Positions 52,721 through 61,216 of a stretch of 64,000 bases of DNA are shown here, one piece after another; the first letter of the stretch is position 1, and every line of letters starts with the position of its first letter. The translations under genes and the position numbers were made by a program. Location of the stretch: assembly GCA_964464965.1 (NCBI GenBank), contig CAYXHM010000007.1, positions 1 through 64,000 of the forward strand, given 5' to 3'. The notes beneath the pieces were generated by a model. The model was not told where the DNA came from, did no database searches, and saw nothing but the letters and a program-made list of their open reading frames with translations. The stretch is from UBA5543 sp964464965. GTDB taxonomy: Bacteria > Bacteroidota > Bacteroidia > Chitinophagales > Chitinophagaceae.

Positions 52721-53557
52721 ATGCGCAGATATATTATATTAATTGCTTTATTGCTGTCCGGTCAGGCAGCTGACGCCCAGTTTTTAAAACTTAAGAAACC
52801 ACGGTTTTCGGGTATTTATTTTCAATGGGGGTATAACCGTGACTGGTACACAAAAAGCGATGTACATTTTAAAGACGGTGATAAGTACGACTTTACCGTG
52901 TATGATATGGTGGCTAAAGATAAGCCTGATTTTAGCTATTATAAGAAAAATCCATGGGATATTACCATTCCTCAAAACAGCTACCGCATAGGTGTGTACC
53001 TCAATAAACAACACACACATGCTATAGAGGTGAATTATGACCATGCCAAATATGTGCAGGTAGATAACCAGACCCTTAGGGTAAAAGGCCGGATAGATGG
53101 TAAGCAGGTAGATGAAGATATGAATCTCGGCCACTACTTTGTACACCTGGAGCATACCAATGGTGCCAATTTTTACCACCTGAACTACGTAGGCCAGACT
53201 GAAATATGGCATAATAAAAAGAAAAACCGTCCCTGGGCTACAGCCGTGTGGAAGGCCGGAGGTGGTGTAGTAATACCTAAGTCTTTCGTTATATTGTTTT
53301 ACGAGAAGCTGGATAATAAATTCAGTGTTGCTGGCTATATATTCAGCGGTGAGGCGGGCGTACGTTTCTATCCGTTTAAGAACTTCTTCCTGGAAGCAAC
53401 AGCAAAGGGCGGCTATGCAAATTATGTAAACGCCCTGGGCATAGGCACAGGTAGAATAAGCCACGATTTCTGGTATGGAGAAGTAGTGGGACTGATTGGT
53501 TATGATATTAACCTGAACTTCCTGCAGAAAAAGGATAAACCTGTTATAGCACAGTAA
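52721..53557 (+). CDS. outer-membrane-type beta-barrel protein, unknown function
   Basis: A 278-residue protein with a signal peptide ending ADAQ and many alternating aromatic strands (FSGIYFQWGYNRDWY, YRIGVYLNKQHTHAIEVNYDH, FFLEATAKGGYANYV). The size fits a 10- to 12-stranded barrel. No family is recognised. ATG 52721 is chosen because it begins the signal peptide. It precedes the second TonB locus. Confidence 0.7.
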   Translation: MRRYIILIALLLSGQAADAQFLKLKKPRFSGIYFQWGYNRDWYTKSDVHFKDGDKYDFTVYDMVAKDKPDFSYYKKNPWDITIPQNSYRIGVYLNKQHTHAIEVNYDHAKYVQVDNQTLRVKGRIDGKQVDEDMNLGHYFVHLEHTNGANFYHLNYVGQTEIWHNKKKNRPWATAVWKAGGGVVIPKSFVILFYEKLDNKFSVAGYIFSGEAGVRFYPFKNFFLEATAKGGYANYVNALGIGTGRISHDFWYGEVVGLIGYDINLNFLQKKDKPVIAQ

Positions 53558-53581
53558 AGCAGCGTTAAAAAGCTTTTTCGT

Positions 53582-53589
53582 TAACTTTG
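53582..53589 (+). promoter_or_regulatory. -7 box (TAACTTTG) of the second metal locus
   Basis: TAACTTTG ends 6 bases before the GTG at 53596, which again implies a leaderless start. Confidence 0.45.
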
Positions 53590-53595
53590 CGCGTA

Positions 53596-53931
53596 GTGAT
53601 AAAAAGGATTGCACATATTGTCTTTTCGGTAGCGATGACATTGCTGCTGGTATTCGGTGGGGTTTCCAAAGAATACCTGCACTTGTTTACAGGCCATACA
53701 GATACTACGCATTGCAATCACGACAGGGATGGGCTTTACTTTGAAAATGAACACCACCACTGCGATTTTTTATCATTTACTCTGCCCCCGTTTGTACACG
53801 ATGCTGTTGTGTACAAAATTTCAGAACCAAGTCCTTTTTATCTTTTACATACTACTGAGGTTGCAGCGCATTTAATTCCGCGCGATGCACCTGTATCACG
53901 GTTACGTGGCCCCCCTGTTGGCCTTGTTTAA
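53596..53931 (+). CDS. small His/Cys-rich membrane-anchored protein of the second metal locus
   Basis: A 111-residue protein starting at GTG 53596. An N-terminal membrane segment (IVFSVAMTLLLVFGG) is followed by HLFTGHTDTTHCNHD and NEHHHCDFLSF, giving eight histidines and two cysteines within 30 residues, a probable metal-binding patch. The C-terminus ends SRLRGPPVGLV, similar in place to the di-proline end of the HYC_CC_PP protein at 2820. It precedes a TonB receptor by 77 bases, so it plays the same positional role as that protein. Function inferred: zinc or copper handling. Confidence 0.65.
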   Translation: MIKRIAHIVFSVAMTLLLVFGGVSKEYLHLFTGHTDTTHCNHDRDGLYFENEHHHCDFLSFTLPPFVHDAVVYKISEPSPFYLLHTTEVAAHLIPRDAPVSRLRGPPVGLV

Positions 53932-54008
53932 TATGTCTGAACCGTATTGTGTATAAGCCAATGCTTATACATGCATGTACATTATTATAAAAAACCAGGG
54001 GGCAGTCT

Positions 54009-56336
54009 ATGTACCGCATCTTGCTTGTTTTTCTGATGTGTTGCACCGTGGTATATACTACAGCAGCGCAGCAGGACTGCAATATCAATGTTAATATCCT
54101 TGTACTGGAAAAACACAATGCCAAGCCATTGTTTGCAGTAGTAGTTCATATTGATGAACTGAATACTACCTATCAAACAAATGAAAAGGGTCGTTTTGTT
54201 ATAGAGAAGCTATGCCCGGGAAGTTATACTTTTCATTTTCACGCCACGGGTCATGAGCACTATGCAGAGCAGGTGACAATTACAGCAAGTACAGAACTGA
54301 AATTCAGGCTGGCGCACCTTGAGGGCTACCTTGAAGAGGTGGTGGTAGCGGCAGATAAAGACCAGGCACTACTCCAGGCCAGCGATAAGCTGGATAAAAA
54401 GGAGATAGCGGCCAATAGCGGCAAAACGCTGGGAGACATGTTGCAGGCTGTAAACGGTGTGTCGGTAATAGCCAATGGGGCTACTATAGCCAAACCGGTG
54501 ATACATGGTATGCACAGCAACCGCATTGTAATGCTGAACAATGGCATTCGCCAGGAAGACCAGCAGTGGGGTGGTGAGCATGCGCCTAATATAGACCCTT
54601 TTCTCGCTAACAACCTGACGGTGGTAAAGGGTGCGGCCAGCGTGCGCTATGGTACAGATGCTATAGGTGGGGTGGTATTGGTAGAACCTGCACCCTTGCG
54701 TAGCAGGCACGGCTGGGACGGAGAACTAAACATGGCAGGGTTGAGCAACAATAGGATGGGGGTAGCTTCGGGTGTGGTTAACCATAATTTTAAAAGTTTA
54801 CCGGCCTTGAGTTTCAGGGTACAGGGCACTTATAAGAAAGGCGGTAACTACCGCATACCCGGCCATTGGGTGGCCAATACAGGTGTCGGGGAACAGAACT
54901 ATTCAGCAGCGGTAGGGTGGAAGAAACTACACTACGGTGCAGAGGTTTTTTACAGCAGCTTTAATACAGATATAGGCATTTACAGGGGCTCACACACGGG
55001 TAATGCCGCGGATAAATTAGCTGCGATAAACAGTGATACGCCTACAGTAACAGCTGCGTTTACTTACGACCTGCAACGGCCACGCCAGCATGTACAGCAC
55101 AACCTGTTGAAAGCAAAAATGTACCTGGACAGCAGGCTGGGGGTATGGCATGCAACTTATGGTTACCAGCGTAACTACAGGCAGGAATATGATGTACAGC
55201 GTGTGGAGACGAGCGATGCACAGCTAAACCTTACGCTCAATACGCAAACCATGAACATCAACCTGGAACACGTAAAGCTGGGCAACCTGTCCGGTGAAAT
55301 AGGTGTAGATGGTATCTACCAGGAAAACTACATGCAGCCGGGCGACAGGGTGTTCCTGCCCAATTATTTTTCGCGTGGTGCCGCAGCTTATCTAATAGAG
55401 CGTTACAGGTACAATGGCTGGATGCTGGAAGGAGGGCTGCGTTATGATTACCGCTGGTATGAAGCATTCAATCCTGAAGGGAGTAACCAGCAGGTTGTAC
55501 GTTATGAGTACAACTTCAAAAATGTATCAGGAACACTGGGCCTTACAAAAAATGTAAAGCAGCATTGGCAGTTGTCTGCTATACTCTCCAATGCATGGCG
55601 GGCACCTCAAGCAAACGAGCTGTTTAGCGCGGGACTGCATCACGGCGCTGCGCGTATAGAACTGGGCAATAAAACATTGTTGCCGGAACGCTCTTATAAC
55701 CTGAACATAGAAAGCAAGAACGATTGGAGTGATAAATTATCGACTGCTATATCGCTCTATACACAATACATCAGGGATTTTATATACCTGGAGCCCGGCG
55801 CAGACATATTAACGATAAGGGGCTATTTTAAAACCTTTAATTACAAACAAACAAATGCCTGGCTGAATGGTGCGGACATAAGTGGAAGCTATAACTGGAG
55901 CAGTGCGCTGGTGTCAACCGCAAAAGCGTCTTTTCTTTTTGCAAAAGATGTTACAAGGAACGATTGGTTGATACAGATGCCTGCAAACAGGTTGTCATTT
56001 AATACCGCTTATACGCATGATATCAGCACCCGCCTGCAGGAGTGTTTTCTGTCTGCCGATGCAAGATATGTATTCAGGCAAAACCGCATCCCTGCAAACT
56101 TTGACGCTATAGACTATCCACGCCCGCCTGGCGGATATTTCCTGCTGGATATAGCTACAGGTACAAAGCTGGTAGCAGGCAGGCAACCATTGTACATAAG
56201 CCTTACCGTCATGAATATTTTAAACCAAAGGTACCGCGACTACCTGGATGCGTTCCGGTATTTTATAGACCAGCCGGGTACGAACATTGTATTAAGGTTG
56301 CGCGTACCATTTTCTTTTAACAAACATCAACAATAA
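54009..56336 (+). CDS. TonB-dependent receptor of the second metal locus
   Basis: A 775-residue receptor. The signal peptide ends TTAAQ; a CarboxypepD_reg-like domain (about 25-100) has FHFHATGHEHYAEQV; the plug (about 110-225) has GDMLQAVNGVSVIANGA, VIHGMHSNRIVMLNNGIRQE and WGGEHAPNIDPFLANNLTVVKGAASVRYGTDAIGGVV; the barrel ends VLRLRVPFSF. The QWGGEHAPNIDP loop is like that of ZnuD-type zinc receptors. With the His-rich leader protein and the lipoprotein behind it, it likely takes up a metal complex, best guess zinc. Confidence 0.86.
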   Translation: MYRILLVFLMCCTVVYTTAAQQDCNINVNILVLEKHNAKPLFAVVVHIDELNTTYQTNEKGRFVIEKLCPGSYTFHFHATGHEHYAEQVTITASTELKFRLAHLEGYLEEVVVAADKDQALLQASDKLDKKEIAANSGKTLGDMLQAVNGVSVIANGATIAKPVIHGMHSNRIVMLNNGIRQEDQQWGGEHAPNIDPFLANNLTVVKGAASVRYGTDAIGGVVLVEPAPLRSRHGWDGELNMAGLSNNRMGVASGVVNHNFKSLPALSFRVQGTYKKGGNYRIPGHWVANTGVGEQNYSAAVGWKKLHYGAEVFYSSFNTDIGIYRGSHTGNAADKLAAINSDTPTVTAAFTYDLQRPRQHVQHNLLKAKMYLDSRLGVWHATYGYQRNYRQEYDVQRVETSDAQLNLTLNTQTMNINLEHVKLGNLSGEIGVDGIYQENYMQPGDRVFLPNYFSRGAAAYLIERYRYNGWMLEGGLRYDYRWYEAFNPEGSNQQVVRYEYNFKNVSGTLGLTKNVKQHWQLSAILSNAWRAPQANELFSAGLHHGAARIELGNKTLLPERSYNLNIESKNDWSDKLSTAISLYTQYIRDFIYLEPGADILTIRGYFKTFNYKQTNAWLNGADISGSYNWSSALVSTAKASFLFAKDVTRNDWLIQMPANRLSFNTAYTHDISTRLQECFLSADARYVFRQNRIPANFDAIDYPRPPGGYFLLDIATGTKLVAGRQPLYISLTVMNILNQRYRDYLDAFRYFIDQPGTNIVLRLRVPFSFNKHQQ

Positions 56337-56341
56337 TAAAA

Positions 56342-56914
56342 ATGAAAAAAGTAAAACAATTAGCTACTATATTTTTAAGTACATCAATCATTTTAACTGC
56401 TTGCAAAAAGCCGGAAGTTACTAACCCCACCCCTGTAGAAGAGGAACTGATAACGACTGTACGTTTAGTGGTGACTAATAATTCCGGCTTCAACAAGACG
56501 TTCAACTATAAAGTTGAAAATGGTTTTGGAAGCGCTACGCAAGGATCTGTTACTATAGACGATGTGGTATTAGCACCGGAAACAGAATACAATGTTACAG
56601 TTGAGGTGCTGAATGAAACAAAAACTCCGGCGGAAAATGTTACAGAAGAAGTGATAGCAGAAAGCCATCATCACCTTTTTGTTTTTGAGAGTACCCCGGT
56701 ATCAGGAAACGGCTCTGTTTCTTTTCATGACGGGAATAAAGACGACGAAGGAGAACCCTTAAATCAAACCCTGCAATTTAAAACAGGCATGGCGGGTACA
56801 GGTACATTAACCGTTACCCTTAAACATGAGCCTACTAATAAAAACGCAACAACACCGGATGCTGCAGGTGGTGAAACAGATGCACAAGCAATATTCCCGG
56901 TAAAAATTCAATAA
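56342..56914 (+). CDS. partner lipoprotein of the TonB receptor (type 1 periplasmic-binding-fold family name)
   Basis: A 190-residue lipoprotein (lipobox ILTAC, near residue 17) 5 bases after the TonB receptor. The body contains ITTVRLVVTNNSGF, TPAENVTEEVIAESHHHLFVF and GTLTVTLKHEPTNK, then GGETDAQAIFPVKIQ. I recognise this as the short lipoprotein that Bacteroidota genomes carry beside such receptors under the name type 1 periplasmic binding fold superfamily protein. The AESHHH motif may touch metal. It is the natural surface partner of the receptor. Confidence 0.8.
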   Translation: MKKVKQLATIFLSTSIILTACKKPEVTNPTPVEEELITTVRLVVTNNSGFNKTFNYKVENGFGSATQGSVTIDDVVLAPETEYNVTVEVLNETKTPAENVTEEVIAESHHHLFVFESTPVSGNGSVSFHDGNKDDEGEPLNQTLQFKTGMAGTGTLTVTLKHEPTNKNATTPDAAGGETDAQAIFPVKIQ

Positions 56915-56949
56915 ACTGGCTTGATTTTTGTGGCTATATAATTATTGTT

Positions 56950-56987
56950 AAAGCACAGATTTTTAATGAAAAAATCTGTGCTTTTTT
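56950..56987 (+). terminator. rho-independent terminator of the second metal locus
   Basis: AAAGCACAGATTTT pairs with AAAATCTGTGCTTT, followed by a T-run. Confidence 0.85.
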
Positions 56988-57035
56988 CATTCATTTTTGT
57001 AACTTCAAATTAATTCAACATTAAAAAGAACAAAA

Positions 57036-57305
57036 ATGGCACTAGGAACCATTATCGAAAAAGAACAGATCCCCGACTATAAAATCGTTCCGGCTTTTGT
57101 TGACAAATCTGAATACTGGGAAAAGGAGATGCAATATGCTGTGCGACTGGGCAATGAATTTAAAGGTAAGACAACAATAACTTTTGAAACAACGCAAGGC
57201 CCCCGGGCTGTTACAACTACCGTATGGTCTGTAACTAATAACTTTATACAGTTAAAAGGCGGCCTGAGCATTCCATTGAACAGTGTTATAGATATGCATT
57301 TTTAG
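57036..57305 (+). CDS. conserved small protein, unknown function
   Basis: An 89-residue soluble protein with a basic, beta-rich composition (MALGTIIEKEQIPDYKI, KGKTTITFETTQGPRAVTTTVWSV, LKGGLSIPLNSVIDMHF). Probably one compact beta domain conserved in Bacteroidota. No function can be read. Terminators precede and follow it. Confidence 0.65.
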   Translation: MALGTIIEKEQIPDYKIVPAFVDKSEYWEKEMQYAVRLGNEFKGKTTITFETTQGPRAVTTTVWSVTNNFIQLKGGLSIPLNSVIDMHF

Positions 57306-57329
57306 GTTTGTTATATTATTCAAGCCTTT

Positions 57330-57361
57330 AAAGACACCGGTACAAGGTGTCTTTGTTGTTT
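57330..57361 (+). terminator. rho-independent terminator
   Basis: AAAGACACC pairs with GGTGTCTTT across a short loop, followed by GTTGTTTT. Confidence 0.78.
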
Positions 57362-57403
57362 TAAAAGACTCAACTAAAGCTATAGATATTCAATTTATGT
57401 AAT

Positions 57404-57411
57404 TATCTTTG
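57404..57411 (+). promoter_or_regulatory. -7 box (TATCTTTG) of the ACP operon
   Basis: TATCTTTG lies 52 bases before the chosen ATG at 57464. The leader contains a short stable hairpin CTCCG-GGAAA-CGGAG at 57428-57442. Confidence 0.45.
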
Positions 57412-57463
57412 CACATTCAATACGAACCTCCGGGAAACGGAGCCCCTAATGTATAAAGCGAAT

Positions 57464-57718
57464 ATGAGTCAGCAAGAAATTATAGAGCGTATAAACGCTT
57501 TTATGGTAGAAGATTTTGAAGTGGATGAGCAAACCATAACGCCCCAGGCTGATCTTAAAACTACCCTGGACCTGGATAGCCTGGATTATATAGACCTGGT
57601 AGTGGTTATAGAGCAGAATTTTGGTTTTAAAGTAAAGCCGGAAGACTTCCAAAAGATGGTGACAATACAGGATTTCTACAATTACGTTACAAACAGGTTA
57701 GAAACGGCAAATGCCTGA
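57464..57718 (+). CDS. acyl carrier protein
   Basis: An 84-residue ACP. The phosphopantetheine serine is Ser39 in LDLDSLDYIDLV; the helices around it (QQEIIERINAFMVEDF, VVVIEQNFGFKV) are normal for the family. It carries the growing acyl chain for the enzymes encoded behind it. ATG 57464 is preferred; ATG 57449 would add five residues. The next gene starts inside its last 8 bases. Confidence 0.92.
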   Translation: MSQQEIIERINAFMVEDFEVDEQTITPQADLKTTLDLDSLDYIDLVVVIEQNFGFKVKPEDFQKMVTIQDFYNYVTNRLETANA

Positions 57719-58598
57719 TAAGCCGTCATGGCAGGGGCAATCACGCGGTACGCCATTAGGCTATCGCATATTTGTGTGGTTGCTCAAAACAGGTGGCCTC
57801 GGCACGGCATATAGTTTATTGCCACTTGTAACGCTTTATTACAAATGGTGTGTACCATCGGCCACAGCGCCTCTTAATTATTTATACACGCAACGGTTAG
57901 GCTATTCCAGGAAAGCAGCTTCAACTCTTATACGTAAAAACCTGCTTGTGTTTGGGCAAACCCTTATCGATAAAATAGCTGTGCTGGCGGGGGTAGGAGA
58001 TAAACTCACCTTTACGCACGAGGGGGTGGGAAATATTGAGCAACTCGTTAAAGATGGGAAAGGAGGTATTTTGCTGAGCGCCCACCTGGGCAACTGGGAA
58101 GTAGCAGGCCATTTGCTGAAACGTGTAAATACAGTGATTAATATTGTAATGTATGATGGTGAAGCAGAACAGGTAAAGCAGTATATGAGCCAGTTTGAAG
58201 CAAACCGTTCGTTCAATATCATATTCATAAAAGACGACCTGTCGCATATATATGAAATATCTGCTGCACTGGCCCGCAATGAGCTGATATGCCTGCACGG
58301 AGACCGTTTCCGCCCCGGTAACAGGACAATGCAACATGATTTCCTTGGGGAAGAAGCTTTGTTCCCGGCCGGGCCTTTTATATTAGCATCTAAGTTAAAG
58401 GCGCCCGTTTGCTTTGTTTTCGCTTTTAAAGAAACTAACTTTCATTACCACTTTTACGCCTATCCTACCAAAGTATATGAAGGCAGAGGAACAACAGGGA
58501 TGAACAATATGCTGAACGATTACGTTGACATTGTAGAAAAAAAGTTGAAGGAATATCCGGCACAATGGTTTAATTATTACGAATTTTGGAACAAATAG
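57711..58598 (+). CDS. LpxL/HtrB-like acyltransferase
   Basis: A 295-residue acyltransferase of the lipid A (LpxL) family with the HLGNWEVAG motif (His and Glu of the HX4E site), preceded by GKGGILLSAHLG, and HGDRFRPG and FPAGPFILASKL further on. An N-terminal hydrophobic stretch fits membrane attachment. In aryl-polyene and flexirubin clusters, enzymes of this type transfer the finished polyene acyl chain to a lipid. Its ATG overlaps the ACP gene by 8 bases. Confidence 0.85.
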   Translation: MPDKPSWQGQSRGTPLGYRIFVWLLKTGGLGTAYSLLPLVTLYYKWCVPSATAPLNYLYTQRLGYSRKAASTLIRKNLLVFGQTLIDKIAVLAGVGDKLTFTHEGVGNIEQLVKDGKGGILLSAHLGNWEVAGHLLKRVNTVINIVMYDGEAEQVKQYMSQFEANRSFNIIFIKDDLSHIYEISAALARNELICLHGDRFRPGNRTMQHDFLGEEALFPAGPFILASKLKAPVCFVFAFKETNFHYHFYAYPTKVYEGRGTTGMNNMLNDYVDIVEKKLKEYPAQWFNYYEFWNK

Positions 58599-58601
58599 CT
58601 A

Positions 58602-59015
58602 ATGACTGATATTACTGCATATATACCCCAGAGGCCGCCTTTTGTGATGGTAGGTGAAGTTTTACAAGCTGACGCTAAATTCTCTAAAACTTCATTTACT
58701 ATAGCAGCAGACAACCTTTTTGTAGCAGACGACATATTTACAGAACCGGGCCTGGTAGAAAATATGGCCCAGACAGCCGCTGCCGGTACAGGGTACCGTT
58801 ACCATCAGAAAGGAGAGCAGGTGCCTGTAGGCTTCATAGCAGCTATAAAGGCTTTGAAGATTTATGACCGGCCTAAAGTAGGAGCTACGCTTTATACAGA
58901 AGTGGAGATAACACATACCCTGATGAATGTACATGTAGTAGTGGCTACTGTGTATGTTAATGATAAAAAAATAGCTTCTTGCGAGATGAAAATTTTTGAA
59001 CAGGTTATATCATAA
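58602..59015 (+). CDS. 3-hydroxyacyl-ACP dehydratase, FabZ/ApeP-like
   Basis: A 137-residue hotdog protein. IPQRPPFVMVGEVL opens it, and LFVADDIFTEPGLVENMAQTAAAGTG carries the Glu-containing central helix of the FabZ class, with IKALKIYDRP after it. The usual FabZ His in the HFPG turn is not present at that place; here the turn is DIFTEPG, as in ApeP-type dehydratases of aryl-polyene clusters. It would dehydrate the ACP-bound hydroxyacyl intermediate. Encoded 3 bases after the acyltransferase. Confidence 0.8.
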   Translation: MTDITAYIPQRPPFVMVGEVLQADAKFSKTSFTIAADNLFVADDIFTEPGLVENMAQTAAAGTGYRYHQKGEQVPVGFIAAIKALKIYDRPKVGATLYTEVEITHTLMNVHVVVATVYVNDKKIASCEMKIFEQVIS

Positions 59016-59026
59016 AATAAGCAGGC

Positions 59027-59665
59027 ATGAAAAGGATAATTTTATTAATGTTTATAGCTGTGCTGCATGTTAATAGTTTTGCACAGTCTAAAGCTGATGT
59101 TTTTAACCCCGATGTTGAACTTACCTGGCTGGGGATTGATTTTACACAAGTGCATTTTATAGGAACAGCAGCCCAATGGCAGGATGCGGGAACTATAACC
59201 AGCACTGACCTTAGGGATAAATACTTTGTTTCCTGGAATGAAATATTTATAGAAGAGAAAGCCAAGTATGATGTGGCTAAAGCCACCAACAGGACATTGA
59301 TAAAGTATAATATTGATGTTACTGCATCGGCTAATGGTAAATCTGATAAAGATTACTTTGTAGATGATCCTGGTTCTTTCCGCCATATGGATGCAGATAA
59401 GGTTGCAAAACTGGTAGCAGGTTATAACTTCAAGGGAGCAAAGGGAGTAGGGATGATGTTTGTGGTAGAAGGTATGCACAAAGAGGCCAAGAAGGCATCT
59501 ATGTGGGTGGTGTTTGTGGATATGGCTACTAAAAAGGTATTACTGTCTAAACAGGTAGAAGGTGCGGCAGGGGGCTTCGGCTTCCGTAATTATTGGGCTA
59601 AAGCTTTCCTGAACGGATTAAAAGAAGTAGATAACAATTTTGATAAGTGGAAAAAGATAAAATAG
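59027..59665 (+). CDS. exported protein of the operon, unknown function
   Basis: A 212-residue protein with a signal peptide (ends SFAQ). The body has DVELTWLGIDFTQVHFIG, SWNEIFIEEKAKYDVAKATN and GVGMMFVVEGMHKEAKKASMWVVFVDMATKKVL, then a lysine-rich tail. No domain is recognised. Its place inside the acyl-carrier operon (11 bases after the dehydratase, 13 before the thioesterase) suggests a periplasmic role in handling the lipid product. Confidence 0.75.
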   Translation: MKRIILLMFIAVLHVNSFAQSKADVFNPDVELTWLGIDFTQVHFIGTAAQWQDAGTITSTDLRDKYFVSWNEIFIEEKAKYDVAKATNRTLIKYNIDVTASANGKSDKDYFVDDPGSFRHMDADKVAKLVAGYNFKGAKGVGMMFVVEGMHKEAKKASMWVVFVDMATKKVLLSKQVEGAAGGFGFRNYWAKAFLNGLKEVDNNFDKWKKIK

Positions 59666-59678
59666 AAACGGATACTCA

Positions 59679-60101
59679 TTGCAGACATTAAAACATACAA
59701 CAGAATTTGAAGTAAAGTTTAGCGAAGCCGACCCGCTGGGGATTGTGTGGCATGGACATTATATCCGATATTTTGAGGATGGCCGTGAAGCTTTTGGCAA
59801 TGAGTATGGGCTTAAATACCTTGACTTTTACCGGAGTAATATTGTAATACCTATTGTAAACGTTCAGTGCGACTACAGGCGCATATTGCGTTACGGACAC
59901 AGGGTAAGGCTTGAAACTACCTATCATGATACACCGGCGGCCAAGTTGCTGTTTCATTATAAAATGTATGATGCCACTACGAATGAACAAGTAGCATCGG
60001 GCAGTTCTGTACAGGTGTTCATGCATAAGGAAAGCCTGGAGCTAATGCTGTACCTGCCACAATTTATGACAGACTGGAAAGAGAAATGGCTGAAGAAATA
60101 A
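59679..60101 (+). CDS. 4HBT-type acyl-CoA/ACP thioesterase
   Basis: A 140-residue hotdog thioesterase. FSEADPLGIVWHGHYIRYFEDGREAF contains the catalytic Asp and the normal helix of 4HBT proteins, and the QCDYRRILRYGHRVRLET strand follows. It probably releases or edits acyl chains. The start is TTG 59679: the conserved N-terminus leaves no room for a later start and no ATG precedes it. Overlaps the ketosynthase start by 16 bases. Confidence 0.84.
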   Translation: MQTLKHTTEFEVKFSEADPLGIVWHGHYIRYFEDGREAFGNEYGLKYLDFYRSNIVIPIVNVQCDYRRILRYGHRVRLETTYHDTPAAKLLFHYKMYDATTNEQVASGSSVQVFMHKESLELMLYLPQFMTDWKEKWLKK

Positions 60102-61216
60102 AACCCGTTTATGCTGTAGCATCACATATTGTCTCTGCATCGGGTATGGGAGTAGATGCGCATTGGAATGCCGTTGCTGAAGGCCGCCGTGGTATAGCAG
60201 ATTATACAGAACAGGGGCAACAATACTATGCCGGCAGGTTGAGCAATGAGCAACAGGAAGCTATCGGTAATACGATAATGGATGCACAGCTTTCTGCTTT
60301 TGAAAAGTTATGCCTGTTTTCTGCACGGGCTGCTCTGGCCCAATGTTCAAATGATATATGCAATGGTGATACCGTTGTATTGTTATCTACTACGAAAGGC
60401 AATATAGACAGGCTGAACATACAGCCGGACGAACAAACACTATTATCGGCAAGTGCTTCCATTATTGTCAAAGAGCTGGATATACCCACACAACCTGTGG
60501 TTGTATCTCATGCCTGCGTATCGGGGGCTGTAGCATTATTATATGCGCACAGGCTTTTAAGCAGTGGCAGGTATAAGAATGCAATAGTAATAGGCTGCGA
60601 CCTGTTTACACCATTTGTATTAAATGGCTTCATGTCTTTCCATGCTATAGACGGTGTGCCATGCCGGCCTTTTGATGCCGCCCGTAAGGGCGTTAACCTG
60701 GGAGAAGCTGCTGCAACTATAATCCTTTCAGCAACTACGGATAACAAACCTCTGGCAAAACTTACAGGTGGTGCTACTTCTAATGATGCCAACCATATTT
60801 CTGGGCCATCGCGCACAGGTGAAGAGCTGGCAGATGCTATTGGAAGGGCTATGTCAGAAGCCGAAATTACTGCAGCCGATATTGATATGATATCTGCCCA
60901 TGGTACCGCCACCGTTTATAACGATGAAATGGAAGCCAGGGCATTACACTTGTCAGGGTTAAGTAGTACACCTATGCACAGTATGAAAAGCTATACAGGC
61001 CATACTTTAGGCGCAGCCGGTGTACTGGAAAGTGCTATGGTAATAAGAGCTATACAGGAACAACAATTAATTCCATCTGCAGGTTATGAAAATCATGGGG
61101 TATCCGTACCGGTAAATGTCACCACCAAAATGCAGCCTGCAACTATTAACTATGTCTTGAAAACAGCATCAGGATTTGGCGGGAGTAATGCTGCTATAGT
61201 CTGGGCAAAGCCTTAA
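60086..61216 (+). CDS. beta-ketoacyl-ACP synthase
   Basis: A 376-residue condensing enzyme, about 35 residues shorter than FabF. The active-site Cys144 is in VSHACVSGAVALLYA, the first His in ISAHGTATVYNDEMEA and the second in KSYTGHTLGAAGVLE; FGGSNAAIVW closes the C-terminus. It extends the acyl chain on ACP. Its short length and neighbours (ApeP-like dehydratase, thioesterase, LpxL-like) favour a role in an aryl-polyene/flexirubin-type pathway rather than ordinary fatty acid synthesis. Its end overlaps the convergent M20 gene by 4 bases. Confidence 0.88.
   Translation: MAEEIKPVYAVASHIVSASGMGVDAHWNAVAEGRRGIADYTEQGQQYYAGRLSNEQQEAIGNTIMDAQLSAFEKLCLFSARAALAQCSNDICNGDTVVLLSTTKGNIDRLNIQPDEQTLLSASASIIVKELDIPTQPVVVSHACVSGAVALLYAHRLLSSGRYKNAIVIGCDLFTPFVLNGFMSFHAIDGVPCRPFDAARKGVNLGEAAATIILSATTDNKPLAKLTGGATSNDANHISGPSRTGEELADAIGRAMSEAEITAADIDMISAHGTATVYNDEMEARALHLSGLSSTPMHSMKSYTGHTLGAAGVLESAMVIRAIQEQQLIPSAGYENHGVSVPVNVTTKMQPATINYVLKTASGFGGSNAAIVWAKP

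Noticed and set aside
52784..53641. 285-codon minus-strand frame opposite the barrel-like gene
   Set aside because: The plus-strand frame has a signal peptide and a promoter; the antisense frame has neither a domain nor a sensible N-terminus.
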